Positions 7,938 to 16,025 of a DNA stretch of 64,000 nt are shown in pieces. The translations under genes and the position numbers were made by a program. A model generated the notes under the pieces. The model ran no database searches, was not told the DNA's origin, and worked only from the letters and a program-made list of their open reading frames with translations. The stretch comes from Saccharothrix ecbatanensis (GTDB lineage Bacteria; Actinomycetota; Actinomycetes; Mycobacteriales; Pseudonocardiaceae). The stretch covers positions 5,456,001-5,520,000 of the forward strand of contig NZ_JACHMO010000001.1 in the NCBI RefSeq assembly GCF_014205015.1. The letters are read 5' to 3'. The number at the start of each line of letters is the position of its first letter. Positions within the stretch are counted from its first letter, which is position 1.

Positions 7938-9054
7938 CGAGCACCACCAGCACGGCGAGGCCGACCCACACGTAGGCGTTGCCGACGAGGTGCTGCCACC
8001 ACGTCCACTGCAACTCCAGGTCCTTCTCGTGCGGCAGGTACCACATCGGCGCGACCAGGAACAGCAACGCGAGCAGCCCGGTCCACAGCTTCGACCGGTA
8101 GGCCAGGTAGATCAGGCCGGGCGCGATCCACACCCAGTGGTGCGACCACGACACCGGCGACACGAGCAGCCCGCCCACGGCGACCGCGAGCAGTGCCGCC
8201 ACGTGGTCGTCCTTGGCGCGCGCGACGGCGACCCAGACCAGGACCACCACACCGAGGCTGAGCAGCCCCCACACGACGGTCTCCGCCGTCCCGGTCAGCC
8301 CGAGCCGGTGCACCAGGCCGCGGAACGACTGGTTGCCGACGTACGCGAGGCCACCCACCCGGCCGGGGTCGAGCAGCGCCTCGAACCAGTACTGCTTGGT
8401 GTCCGTCGGCGCGGCCACGAGACCGGCCAGCCCGAACCCGACGAACGACGCGAACGCCGTCACCACGGGCTTCCACTGGCGGCGGGGCAGGAAGAACAAC
8501 ACGAAGAACGCGGGCGTGAGCTTGATCGCGGCGGCCAGGCCGATCAGCAGACCACGCGGCCACTTCGTCTTCGGCAGCAGGCAGTCGAGCGCGACCAGGC
8601 CCATCAGCAGCAGGTTGATCTGGCCGAAGTCGAGCGTCTCCCGCACCGGTTCGAGCACCAGCGACCCGGCGGCCACGCCGAGGCCGACGAGCACGGCGCG
8701 TTCACCGAGGCCGTGCACGTGGCGCGCGGTCGCGAGGCAGACGACGGTGAGCAGCACGAGGCCGAGACCGGTCCACACCAGCACCGCCGCCGACCACGGC
8801 ACGACCGCGAGCAGCGAGAACAGGGCCGCGGCGATCGGCGGGTAGGTGAAGGGCAGCGCGGGCCCGTCCAGCGGCTTCGGGAAGCCATCGGCGTACAGGC
8901 GCACGCCTTCCAGCCACGCCTCGCCGCCGACGCGGTACACCCGCAGGTCGATCAGGCCGGTGCCCGACCGGATGAGGACCACGGCGAGCGCGACGGCCAT
9001 CACCGCCACCCACACGCCGACGACCCGCTTGTCCGTTCGAACCGGCACCGCCAC
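7921..9054 (-). CDS. GT87-family (DUF2029) polyprenyl-sugar mannosyltransferase
   Basis: This integral membrane protein of about 377 residues has roughly nine to ten hydrophobic segments. An Asp-containing loop after the first segment (LIDLRVYRVGG) is typical of the GT-C fold GT87/DUF2029 alpha-mannosyltransferases that use polyprenyl-phospho-mannose for lipoglycan or cell-wall glycan assembly. The motif PFTYPPIAAAL in the first extracytoplasmic loop and KLTPAFFVLFFLPRR are characteristic of the family. The GTG at 9054 has GGGGG about 6 nt upstream; an in-frame GTG at 9048 is an alternative. It is convergent with the YezG-like gene. The acceptor glycan is unknown. Confidence 0.85.
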   Translation of the reverse strand: MAVPVRTDKRVVGVWVAVMAVALAVVLIRSGTGLIDLRVYRVGGEAWLEGVRLYADGFPKPLDGPALPFTYPPIAAALFSLLAVVPWSAAVLVWTGLGLVLLTVVCLATARHVHGLGERAVLVGLGVAAGSLVLEPVRETLDFGQINLLLMGLVALDCLLPKTKWPRGLLIGLAAAIKLTPAFFVLFFLPRRQWKPVVTAFASFVGFGLAGLVAAPTDTKQYWFEALLDPGRVGGLAYVGNQSFRGLVHRLGLTGTAETVVWGLLSLGVVVLVWVAVARAKDDHVAALLAVAVGGLLVSPVSWSHHWVWIAPGLIYLAYRSKLWTGLLALLFLVAPMWYLPHEKDLELQWTWWQHLVGNAYVWVGLAVLVVLVRPRR

Positions 9055-9174
9055 CGAACACCCCCGATATGTCTTCCGGCGGCATCGTAGCCGGCGGCCG
9101 GGACGACCTGCCGATGCCCCGAGTGAGGTCGACATCACCATGCCCCACCTCGCTCGTTTACGTAGGGTGGCGAA

Positions 9175-9254
9175 GTGTGCGCACACAGTCGAGCACTTCG
9201 GACGATCGGGTTACCTGGGCGCACAAAAGCGCACGCACGGGATACCCTGTGCGC
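9175..9254 (+). promoter_or_regulatory. Promoter/operator region of the RES toxin-antitoxin locus
   Basis: A perfect 12-bp palindrome GTGTGCGCACAC lies at 9175-9186. Further GCGCAC/GTGCGC half-sites occur at about 9220, 9230 and 9250. A TACCCT -10-like hexamer at 9243-9248 is directly followed by the start codon region, so the transcript may be leaderless or nearly so. Repeated half-sites suit autoregulation by the DNA-binding partner encoded downstream; this is inference. Confidence 0.45.
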
Positions 9255-9839
9255 ATGAGTCCCGCGCTGGAGTCGGTGTTGGCCAAGGCAGGCCTCCAGG
9301 TCACCCCGGACGAGTTCCTGTCGCTGGTGGCCGATGCGGCGAAGAAGCTGGCGCCGCCGCACCCCGATCCGGCGAGCTACTTCCCACCGGACCAACGCGA
9401 CGCGCTGGTCGAGGTGGGCCTGGACCTGAGCCCGCACCGCGTCAGCGACGACCAGGGGCGCGCGCGGACCGTGGTGGCGCACGCCGTGCTGCGGGACTCG
9501 GCGCTGACCGTGGCCGAGGCCGCCCGCCAGCTGGGCGTGGACACCAGCCGCATCCGGCACCGGCTGGGCGTCGGCCGCCTGGTCGGCTGGAAGGACCGGG
9601 GCAGCTGGCGGCTGCCCGCCTGGCAGTTCGCCGGCGGTGGCGTGCTGCCGGGGCTGGAGGCCGTGCTGGCCGCCGTGCCCGCGGACCAGCCCGCGCTGGT
9701 GGTGGCCGGGTTCATGACGACCGAGCAGGAGGACCTGTTGGTGGACGGCAAGCCGACGACGCCGCGCGAGTGGCTGCTGGCGGGTGGCGAGCCGCGCCGG
9801 GTGACGGCGCCGGCCGCGCAGCTCGGCACGCCTGCCTGA
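9255..9839 (+). CDS. HTH DNA-binding antitoxin-like protein paired with RES toxin
   Basis: This 194-residue protein has a helix-turn-helix in the middle (about residues 80-105: LTVAEAARQLGVDTSRIRHRL) followed by a W-rich segment (GWKDRGSWRLPAWQF). Its C-terminal part has the TTPREWLLAGGEPRRV pattern, similar to the MbcA/ParS/Xre antitoxin C-terminal region. It precedes a RES-domain gene on the same strand, a combination widespread in actinobacteria and likely to act as antitoxin and autorepressor. The start is ATG 9255, with GTG 9249 in frame just upstream. The 213-nt spacing to the toxin is unusually long for such a pair. Confidence 0.75.
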   Translation: MSPALESVLAKAGLQVTPDEFLSLVADAAKKLAPPHPDPASYFPPDQRDALVEVGLDLSPHRVSDDQGRARTVVAHAVLRDSALTVAEAARQLGVDTSRIRHRLGVGRLVGWKDRGSWRLPAWQFAGGGVLPGLEAVLAAVPADQPALVVAGFMTTEQEDLLVDGKPTTPREWLLAGGEPRRVTAPAAQLGTPA

Positions 9840-10052
9840 CCCGACCGCGACAACCGACGACCGCCACAACTCCATCCAACGGCCAACACCTCCGACCGCC
9901 GGCAACACCAACGGCCGGCGACACCGACCGCGAGACACCGGCTGCCGAAAACCCCCCGCGACAACCCTGCCGACGACGACGCCGTCGGCCACGAGACCTG
10001 CCGTCGATGACCTTGCCGTCGATGATCCTGTCGCCGAGAACCTTGGACGCGA

Positions 10053-10709
10053 ATGTCACGGCTTCCCTTGCCGCCCGCTCCCGCTGTGCTCCAGGCGAAC
10101 CTGCGCCGCACCGAGGACGTCGTGGCGGTCCACCGGGCCACCCGCTTGGTGCGCATCTTCGCCGCGAAGGGCCTGCACCCGCAGCGGTGGAACAGCTTCC
10201 GGTACACCGGGCCCCTGCCGCACGCGCGGTTCGACACCCAGCCACCCGGCCCCGACGGGTCGCCCACGCACGCCCACGACCAGGGGGTGCTGTACTTCGG
10301 GCTGTCCGTGCGGACGTCGGTGGCGGAGGTGTACCAGGCGACGTCCGTGGTGGACCGGCGGACGCGCAGCCCGTTCCTGGTGGTGCTGCGCCCCCGGCGG
10401 ACCCTGCGGCTGCTCGACCTGGCCGGGCTGTGGCCGACCAGAGTGGGCGCCTCGCAGGAGATCAGCTCCGGGCCGAAGGCCGTGACGCAGCAGTGGGCGC
10501 GGGCCATCCGGGCGGCCTACCCCGAGTTGGACGGGCTCTGGTACCGGTCGTCGATGGACTCCGGCGATCCCGCCGTGTGCCTGTGGGACCCGCCGGGCGG
10601 CTCCGGGCTGCCCGTCTCACCGGACGTGCTGCTGCCGTTGGAGCACCCGGGCCTGGACCTGCCGCTGGCGCGGGTGTGCGAGGAGCTGAACTACACGCTG
10701 CTCGGGTGA
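10053..10709 (+). CDS. RES-domain protein, probable NAD+-degrading toxin
   Basis: This 218-residue protein carries a RES domain: R28 in VHRATR, RFDTQ, the GVLYFGLSVRTSVAEVYQ core with its conserved Glu, and a WYRSS/CLWD C-terminal strand. Characterised RES toxins (MbcT of Mycobacterium tuberculosis, Pseudomonas RES proteins) degrade NAD+ by phosphorolysis or hydrolysis. The upstream HTH gene is the presumptive antitoxin. The 213 nt between them (9840-10052) is low-complexity, with a tandem repeat TGCCGTCGATGA near 10001-10024, and has no convincing ORF. The ATG at 10053 has only a weak Shine-Dalgarno. Toxic activity is inferred from the family. Confidence 0.82.
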   Translation: MSRLPLPPAPAVLQANLRRTEDVVAVHRATRLVRIFAAKGLHPQRWNSFRYTGPLPHARFDTQPPGPDGSPTHAHDQGVLYFGLSVRTSVAEVYQATSVVDRRTRSPFLVVLRPRRTLRLLDLAGLWPTRVGASQEISSGPKAVTQQWARAIRAAYPELDGLWYRSSMDSGDPAVCLWDPPGGSGLPVSPDVLLPLEHPGLDLPLARVCEELNYTLLG

Positions 10710-10721
10710 CGCGCGGGCCGC

Positions 10722-11288
10722 TCAGACCTTCGTCGCCTGCCTGCCGCGTTTGCGTGGCGCGGGCAGGAACCGGCCGTACCTGACCTCGGGCAGGTGCTGG
10801 TCGCCCAGTTCGTAGCGGTGCACCAGCCCGTCGTGCCGCCAGCCGTGCGACTCGTAGAACGCCCGGCTCTTGGTGTTGTCCTGGAACACCCACAGGACCG
10901 CGTACCGGAAACCCTGCTCCATCAGGTGGCGCACCGCGGCCTCGTGCACCTCGTGGCCCGCGCCCCGACCGTGGTAGCGGGGGTCGGCGTAGATCGCCAC
11001 CAGCTCACCCGTGTGCAGGTCGGGGTGGGCGTCCTTGGACTCGCGGACCGCGTCGACCGCGCAGTACGCCCCGATCTTGCCGGTGCCGTGCTCGACCGCG
11101 ACGAACACCCGGCTGGGGTCCGGCAGCCGCAGCACCCGCGCCCACGCCGGGAGCCTGCTCTCGGGCAGCATCCGGTCCAGCACCGGGTCGTCCACTATCC
11201 CCCGGTACGAGTGCTGCCAGGCGTCGACGTTGATCCTGGCGATCTCGGGCGCGTCGTCGGGCTGTCCGGCCCGCACGGTCCACTGCAT
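10722..11288 (-). CDS. GNAT family N-acetyltransferase
   Basis: This is a 188-residue single GNAT domain. The acetyl-CoA binding motif A is LVAIYADPRYHGRGAGHEVHEAA (about residues 95-117; pyrophosphate loop RYHGRGAG), and the C-terminal motif B is DNTKSRAFYESHGWRHDG. It transfers an acetyl group to an unidentified amine substrate. The ATG at 11288 is preferred; an in-frame GTG at 11315 would add nine residues. It lies 33 nt downstream of a cyclase-like gene on the same strand, so co-transcription is possible. It is convergent with the RES gene. Confidence 0.85.
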   Translation of the reverse strand: MQWTVRAGQPDDAPEIARINVDAWQHSYRGIVDDPVLDRMLPESRLPAWARVLRLPDPSRVFVAVEHGTGKIGAYCAVDAVRESKDAHPDLHTGELVAIYADPRYHGRGAGHEVHEAAVRHLMEQGFRYAVLWVFQDNTKSRAFYESHGWRHDGLVHRYELGDQHLPEVRYGRFLPAPRKRGRQATKV

Positions 11289-11321
11289 CGGGAGAGCGTG
11301 CCGCACGCACGGCACCGTCCG

Positions 11322-11921
11322 CTAGCCCCGCCGCGCCGGGCCGGGGCAGAGGTAACCCGCATAGGAGATGCCCTTCACCCGGAAGCGGGTCGCCCGGAAC
11401 CTGTTCGGGTCGAGGTCGTGGAAGCGGGTGCGGACCACGTCGTCGAACAGCCGCTCCGAGATGATCAGCACCAGGTCGCCGTCGGCCAACGCGAGTTCGC
11501 GGCGGACCACCTTGGCGTCCAGGAGCCGGCTCGTCACGATCGGCGCGTCGCCGACCAGCCCGAACCGGCCCGCGGTGAGCGTGCCGCAGTGCATCGCCAC
11601 CCTCATCCGCAACGGGGTGCCGGCGCGGCGCAGTTCGGCGAGCGCGGCGGCCAGCGCGTCGGTGAAGTGGGCGATCACCCACGCGGTGTCGGCGTCGGCC
11701 GGCAGCACCGCCAGCTCGCCGTCGCCGCGGAGCTGTCGGTACCAGTGGGATCGGTCCAGTCCGGCGTGGTGGGCGGCGAGGTCCATGACCTCGCCCAGCC
11801 TCGACTGCACCAGGGACTGGTCCAGCGCGTCGAGCTTGCTGTACCCCTCGACGTCCACGGCCACCACGAGGCGGTAGACCAGTCCGTCGAGCGGTGTCAT
11901 GGTGTCTGTTGTCACCACCAC
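11322..11921 (-). CDS. Degenerate class III nucleotide cyclase-like protein
   Basis: This 199-residue cytoplasmic protein resembles a lone cyclase homology domain. Both metal-binding aspartates are present (VDVEGYS near residue 22 and RGDGELAVLP near 66), as is a GDAPIVTSRLLDA segment where active enzymes carry an Asn four residues before Arg. Here that Asn is replaced by Ile, so catalysis is doubtful; the domain may only bind nucleotide. It lies directly downstream of a Crp/Fnr-type regulator gene on the same strand, a pairing that recurs in actinobacteria and hints at a signalling role. The start is taken as GTG 11921, with ATG 11900 as an alternative. Confidence 0.65.
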   Translation of the reverse strand: MVVTTDTMTPLDGLVYRLVVAVDVEGYSKLDALDQSLVQSRLGEVMDLAAHHAGLDRSHWYRQLRGDGELAVLPADADTAWVIAHFTDALAAALAELRRAGTPLRMRVAMHCGTLTAGRFGLVGDAPIVTSRLLDAKVVRRELALADGDLVLIISERLFDDVVRTRFHDLDPNRFRATRFRVKGISYAGYLCPGPARRG

Positions 11922-12012
11922 AGCATCCGGCCGTCCGGTCGCCGGAAGTAGGGCGAACGCCGGGTTTCCCGTTTCCGGCCGGTTTCCGGTTCCCGGCGGC
12001 TTTCGAAACCGC

Positions 12013-12696
12013 TCAGGCGCAGGCGACCTCGGCCAGCACGTCCAGGTCCACGATCGTGATCGCCCGGTACCCCATGCTGATGACGCCGCGGTCCCGCAGC
12101 ACGCGCAGTTCGCGCCGCGCGGTGTCCTCCTCCACGCCGACCAGCGACCCGAGCTCGCCCTGCGTGAGGCCCAGCTTCAGCGTGACGCCGTACGGTCCGG
12201 GTCTGCCGTAGGCGTCGGCCAGGTGGTTGAGCACGCGGGCCAGCCGCACCACCGCCGAGTAGCCGTTGACGTCGACCCGGCGCTGCTGGTTCCAGCGCAG
12301 CGTCTTCATGATCATCCGGGTGAGGGCGAGGTTCGCCTCGGGGTGCTCGCCGAGGAACCGCTGGAACTGCGCCGACGCCACCACCCGCGCTCTGGTGTCC
12401 ACGCACGCGGTCACGGTCGCCGAGCGCGGTTCGCCGCTCAGGAACGCCATCTCGCCGACGACGTCGCCGCCGACCTTGATGTTGAGCAGCGCGACCCGCC
12501 CGTTGCCGAGCGTCTCGGTCACCTTGACCAGCGCCTGCACCAGCACCACGACGTAGTCGGACCGCTCGGACTCTCGCATGATCACGTCACCGCGCCGGAA
12601 CAGCTTCGGCACTCCGAGGCCGAGCAGTGCGGTCTGCGCGACAGGACCGAGCGTGTCCAGATAGGTTCCGACGGGCCAGTTCGACGGGATCGCCAT
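12013..12696 (-). CDS. Crp/Fnr family transcriptional regulator
   Basis: This 227-residue regulator has an N-terminal cyclic-nucleotide-binding-type beta-barrel (about 20-120, with GGDVVGEMAFLSGEPRSATV matching the phosphate-binding cassette) and a C-terminal winged helix (about 150-220; recognition region LTQGELGSLVGVEEDTARREL). The cassette Arg/Ser pair (EPRSATV) suggests cyclic nucleotide binding rather than an iron-sulfur cluster. GGAGGGAGG 5 nt before the ATG at 12696 fixes the start. The neighbour downstream encodes a cyclase-like protein. The regulon is unknown. Confidence 0.88.
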   Translation of the reverse strand: MAIPSNWPVGTYLDTLGPVAQTALLGLGVPKLFRRGDVIMRESERSDYVVVLVQALVKVTETLGNGRVALLNIKVGGDVVGEMAFLSGEPRSATVTACVDTRARVVASAQFQRFLGEHPEANLALTRMIMKTLRWNQQRRVDVNGYSAVVRLARVLNHLADAYGRPGPYGVTLKLGLTQGELGSLVGVEEDTARRELRVLRDRGVISMGYRAITIVDLDVLAEVACA

Positions 12697-12764
12697 CGTG
12701 CCTCCCTCCGCGAGCAACCAGTCTGCCGCCCGCGGAGGTCGCCGATCCCGGCTTTTGCCGTATT

Positions 12765-14675
12765 TCAGACCAAATGGCGGCCCCACCACTTCAACACCGC
12801 GTCGAACCGCTGCTTGCGGTGGCGCGGCTTGCCCGAGCGGGTGAGTTCGTGGCCTTCACCGGGGAACACCAGCATCTCCGCCTCGACGCCGTTGCGGCGC
12901 AGGGCGACGAACATCCGCTGTGCCTGTTCGAGCGGGCAGCGCCAGTCGTGCTCGGAGTGCACCACCATGAACGGCATGGTGATCTTCTCGGCGTAGGTGA
13001 GCGGGCTCATCGCGCGCTGCGCCTCCGGGCTGGGCCCGCAGTAGGCGTCTGCGAAGAACCAGCCGATGTCCGACGACCCGCCGAACGAGTCCCACGCGTT
13101 GACGGCGCGCTCACTCCACGCGGCGCGGAACCGCTCGCCGTGGTGCGCGGCCAGCCATGAGGTCATGAACCCGCCGTACGAACCGCCCATCACGCCCACG
13201 CGGTCGGCGTCGAGGGCCGGGTCCTCCAGCGCGATGTCCAGCACGGCGAGGACGTCGTCCACGTCGACCGTGCCGAACGCGCCGATCACCGACTGGCCGT
13301 GGGCCTGGCCGTACCCGGCAGAGCCGCGCGGGTTGGGCAGCACGACCGCGTACCCGGCCGCGGCGTACACCTGGGCCTCGTCGAAGAAGCCCCAGCCGTG
13401 GTACATGAACGGGCCGCCGTGCACGGCCAGCACCACCGGGTGCGGCCCTTCGCCCTCGGGCAGCACGACCCAGCCGTGCACCGGGTAGCCGTCGGGCGCG
13501 GCGCCGGTCAGCTCCTTGGCCGGTCGCAGCGGCGCCTTCGAGCCGAAGTCGGTCAGCGTGCCGCCGCCCACGAGCACGACCTCGCCGGTGTTGTCCGAAG
13601 TGGACACCACGGCCACGATCCGGTCGCCGTCCGCGGCGAACGACTTCACCTCGGCCCGTTCACCGGCCAGCACTTCCAGGTCGGCCAGCACGGCGTCGTC
13701 GGCGTCCAGCGGCACCCGGCGCAGCTCGATCGCGCCCCGGTTCCGCACCGCCACGAGCACGCCCGCGTCGGTCACCACCGGCGGACCGGCGGCCTTCTCG
13801 CAGTCCACCGTCTCCATGTCGGTGAGCCGGGTGACCCGCTCACCGTCGAACCGCCACAGGCTCATGTTGCGCGCGATGGCGGCCTGGCCAGGCGCCTGCT
13901 CGGGCGAGTAGAACAGCACGCCGCCGTCGGGCAGCGCGACCGGGTACGCGGCCCCGCCCCGGGTGCGCACGACCAGTTCGGGCGTGCCACCGGACGCCGG
14001 TGCGGAGTACACGTCGTTGTTGAACGTCTCGGTCGCGCCGAGGTCTCGTTCGGCCACGAACAGCACCCGCTCGCCGTCCGCCGTCCAGGCCGGATCGACC
14101 GCGGAGAACGTGCCGTCGGTCAGCTCCACCGGCTCGGCGTCCGGGTCCAGCGCGTCCACGGTGAACACCCGCGAGTGCCGGTCGGCGGTGAAGCCGATGT
14201 CGTCCAGCCGGTAGTCGAGCCGGGTGATGTGGCGCGGCGCCTCGGCGTCCGGCGTCGGGGCTTCCTCGCCCTCGGCGACCGGCACGCCGTGACGGCCGGG
14301 CTCGGGCACCCGCGAGGTGAACGCGATCCGCCGCGAGTCCGGCGCCCACACCGGCACGCCCGCGCCCAGCGCCAAGTCGGTGACCCGACGCGCCTCGCCG
14401 CCGTCGGCCGGCATCACGTGCAGCTGCGGCGGCTTGCCACGGGCGGTGACGCGCAGGAACGCGACCCAGCGCCCGTCCGGTGAGATCCGGGGGGCCAGGT
14501 CGCGTTCCGCCCACGTCCAACGACGCGTCCCGCCGCCGTCCGGGGCGACGCGGTGCAGGCCGCCCCGGTAGGCGTTCGCGCTGACGTCCGGGCAGGTCAC
14601 GTCCACCAGGACGAGGTCACCGCGCACCGACACGGAGCCGGGCAGGGTCAGCGATCGCAAGTCATCGGGGCGCAC
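12765..14675 (-). CDS. S9 family (prolyl oligopeptidase-type) serine peptidase
   Basis: This 636-residue cytoplasmic peptidase has an N-terminal beta-propeller with TolB-like/WD40 repeats (about 1-370; ISPDGRWVAFLR, WAPDSRRIAFTS, WTADGERVLFVA) and a C-terminal alpha/beta-hydrolase domain. The catalytic triad is S499 (GGSYGGF), D577 (SEHDW) and H609 (GEGHEL). It would act as an oligopeptidase, dipeptidyl peptidase or acylaminoacyl peptidase on short peptides. The start is GTG 14675. It is separate from the Crp gene (68 bp apart). The substrate preference is not predictable. Confidence 0.92.
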   Translation of the reverse strand: MRPDDLRSLTLPGSVSVRGDLVLVDVTCPDVSANAYRGGLHRVAPDGGGTRRWTWAERDLAPRISPDGRWVAFLRVTARGKPPQLHVMPADGGEARRVTDLALGAGVPVWAPDSRRIAFTSRVPEPGRHGVPVAEGEEAPTPDAEAPRHITRLDYRLDDIGFTADRHSRVFTVDALDPDAEPVELTDGTFSAVDPAWTADGERVLFVAERDLGATETFNNDVYSAPASGGTPELVVRTRGGAAYPVALPDGGVLFYSPEQAPGQAAIARNMSLWRFDGERVTRLTDMETVDCEKAAGPPVVTDAGVLVAVRNRGAIELRRVPLDADDAVLADLEVLAGERAEVKSFAADGDRIVAVVSTSDNTGEVVLVGGGTLTDFGSKAPLRPAKELTGAAPDGYPVHGWVVLPEGEGPHPVVLAVHGGPFMYHGWGFFDEAQVYAAAGYAVVLPNPRGSAGYGQAHGQSVIGAFGTVDVDDVLAVLDIALEDPALDADRVGVMGGSYGGFMTSWLAAHHGERFRAAWSERAVNAWDSFGGSSDIGWFFADAYCGPSPEAQRAMSPLTYAEKITMPFMVVHSEHDWRCPLEQAQRMFVALRRNGVEAEMLVFPGEGHELTRSGKPRHRKQRFDAVLKWWGRHLV

Positions 14676-14728
14676 GCCTCAGGACGCTACCGCACCGATT
14701 CTTAGCAAGACTCACGAGAATTTGACGC

Positions 14729-15739
14729 TCACAGATGGTCACTCCCGGACGCCTGCTCAACCGCCTCGGCCGCGTCCCGCTTCACCTTCACGAGGCTCGC
14801 GATGGTGGTGATGGCCAGCACACCGATGATCACCGAAAGCGACAGCTCGATGCCGATGGTCGGCACGTGCAGCGGCTCGCCGCCGTTGATGAAGCCCAGC
14901 GAGTTGGTGTGCAGCGCCTCCAGGATCAGCTTCACGCCGATGAAGCCCAGGATCACCGACAGCCCGATCGACAGGTACACCAGCTTGCTCAGCAGGCCGC
15001 CGAGCAGGAAGTACAGCTGGCGCAGACCCATCAACGCGAACGCGTTCGCGGTGAAGACCAGGAACGGCTCCTTGGTCAGGCCGAAGATCGCCGGGATGGA
15101 GTCGAGCGCGAACAGCAGGTCCGTGGTGCCGATGGCCACGATGACGATGAACATCGGCGTGACGAACCGCTTGCCGTCGATCCTCACGAACGACTTGGCG
15201 CCCTCGTAGCCGGCGGTCACCGGGTACACCTTGCGGACGAGCCGCAGCGCGATGTTCTCCTTGTACTCCTCTTCCTCTTCGTTGTGGTCCGTCCGCGCCA
15301 GCTTGTAGCCGGTGTAGATGAGGAACAGGCCGAAGAGGTAGAAGACCCAGCTGAACTCCGCGATGACCGCCGCGCCCACCGCGATGAAGATGCCGCGCAT
15401 GACCAGCGCCATCAGGATGCCGATCAGCAGCACCTTGTGCTGGTGGATCGCGGGCACCTTGAAGGTGGTCATGATGATCAGGAAGATGAATAGGTTGTCG
15501 ACGCTCAGGGAGTACTCGGTGATGTACCCGGCGAAGAACTCGCCCGCGTAGACACCACCGGACCAGAACCAGATCCCGATGCCGAACAGGACCGCGACAC
15601 CGACGTAGAAGGTGACCCACCGGGCAGCTTCACCGATGGTGACTTCGTGCGGTTTGCGGTCGACGATGAAGAGGTCGATGGCCAGCAGGACCACCAGGCC
15701 GGCGATCGTGGCAAACCACAGCCACACGGGTACAGACAT
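14729..15739 (-). CDS. TerC/Alx-family membrane protein, probable Mn2+ exporter
   Basis: This 336-residue integral membrane protein has about nine transmembrane helices and the TerC-family signatures EYSLSVDNLFIFLII (near 70-85) and TTDLLFALDSIPAIFGLT (near 200-218). These hold the acidic residues thought to bind metal. Between them is an acidic cytoplasmic loop (HNEEEEEYKEN). TerC/Alx proteins export manganese and support metallation of secreted proteins. GGAGGT 8 nt before the ATG at 15739 fixes the start. The leader carries a yybP-ykoY-like riboswitch, agreeing with Mn2+ control. Confidence 0.92.
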   Translation of the reverse strand: MSVPVWLWFATIAGLVVLLAIDLFIVDRKPHEVTIGEAARWVTFYVGVAVLFGIGIWFWSGGVYAGEFFAGYITEYSLSVDNLFIFLIIMTTFKVPAIHQHKVLLIGILMALVMRGIFIAVGAAVIAEFSWVFYLFGLFLIYTGYKLARTDHNEEEEEYKENIALRLVRKVYPVTAGYEGAKSFVRIDGKRFVTPMFIVIVAIGTTDLLFALDSIPAIFGLTKEPFLVFTANAFALMGLRQLYFLLGGLLSKLVYLSIGLSVILGFIGVKLILEALHTNSLGFINGGEPLHVPTIGIELSLSVIIGVLAITTIASLVKVKRDAAEAVEQASGSDHL

Positions 15740-15748
15740 CAGACAGTT

Positions 15749-15890
15749 ACCTCCGGTGCATCGCGCGCACGCCAATGACCGGAGGTCTCCTCCGCCGGTT
15801 CCGTAGAACCGACCGGCGGCACCGGGAACCTCACGCCAGGCTCCGTGCTGACGACACCGCCGCGAGGGAGTACTCCCCTCCACGCTGGAC
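15749..15890 (-). promoter_or_regulatory. yybP-ykoY-like manganese riboswitch with RBS-sequestering platform
   Basis: Read on the minus strand, the terC leader contains GGGGAGTA (15878-15871) and TCGTCAGCAC (from 15854), the two hallmark conserved loops of the yybP-ykoY Mn2+ aptamer, which typically precedes terC/alx genes. A GC hairpin follows (15792-15819). Downstream, ACCTCCGG (15786-15779) is perfectly complementary to CCGGAGGT (15756-15749), which is the terC Shine-Dalgarno. The anti-SD can alternatively pair with an upstream GGAGG. This predicts translational control, with Mn2+ releasing the RBS. The motif match was made by eye and not by covariance search. Confidence 0.75.
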
Positions 15891-16025
15891 ACAGTCTCAC
15901 GCATGAATGCGGTTTCGCGCCAGCGGAGGTGATCAGACGCACCCGTCCGGGGCCTTCCGAACGACCGTGACGCGCCTGAGGGGCGACCCGCTCGACTGAC
16001 AGCCCGTTCTCAGGCAATCGCGCAT

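Noticed and set aside
9840..10052. Coding potential in the gap between the RES toxin and its partner
   Set aside because: All frames give low-complexity Arg/Pro/Thr sequence; the repeats near 10001-10024 explain it better than a gene.
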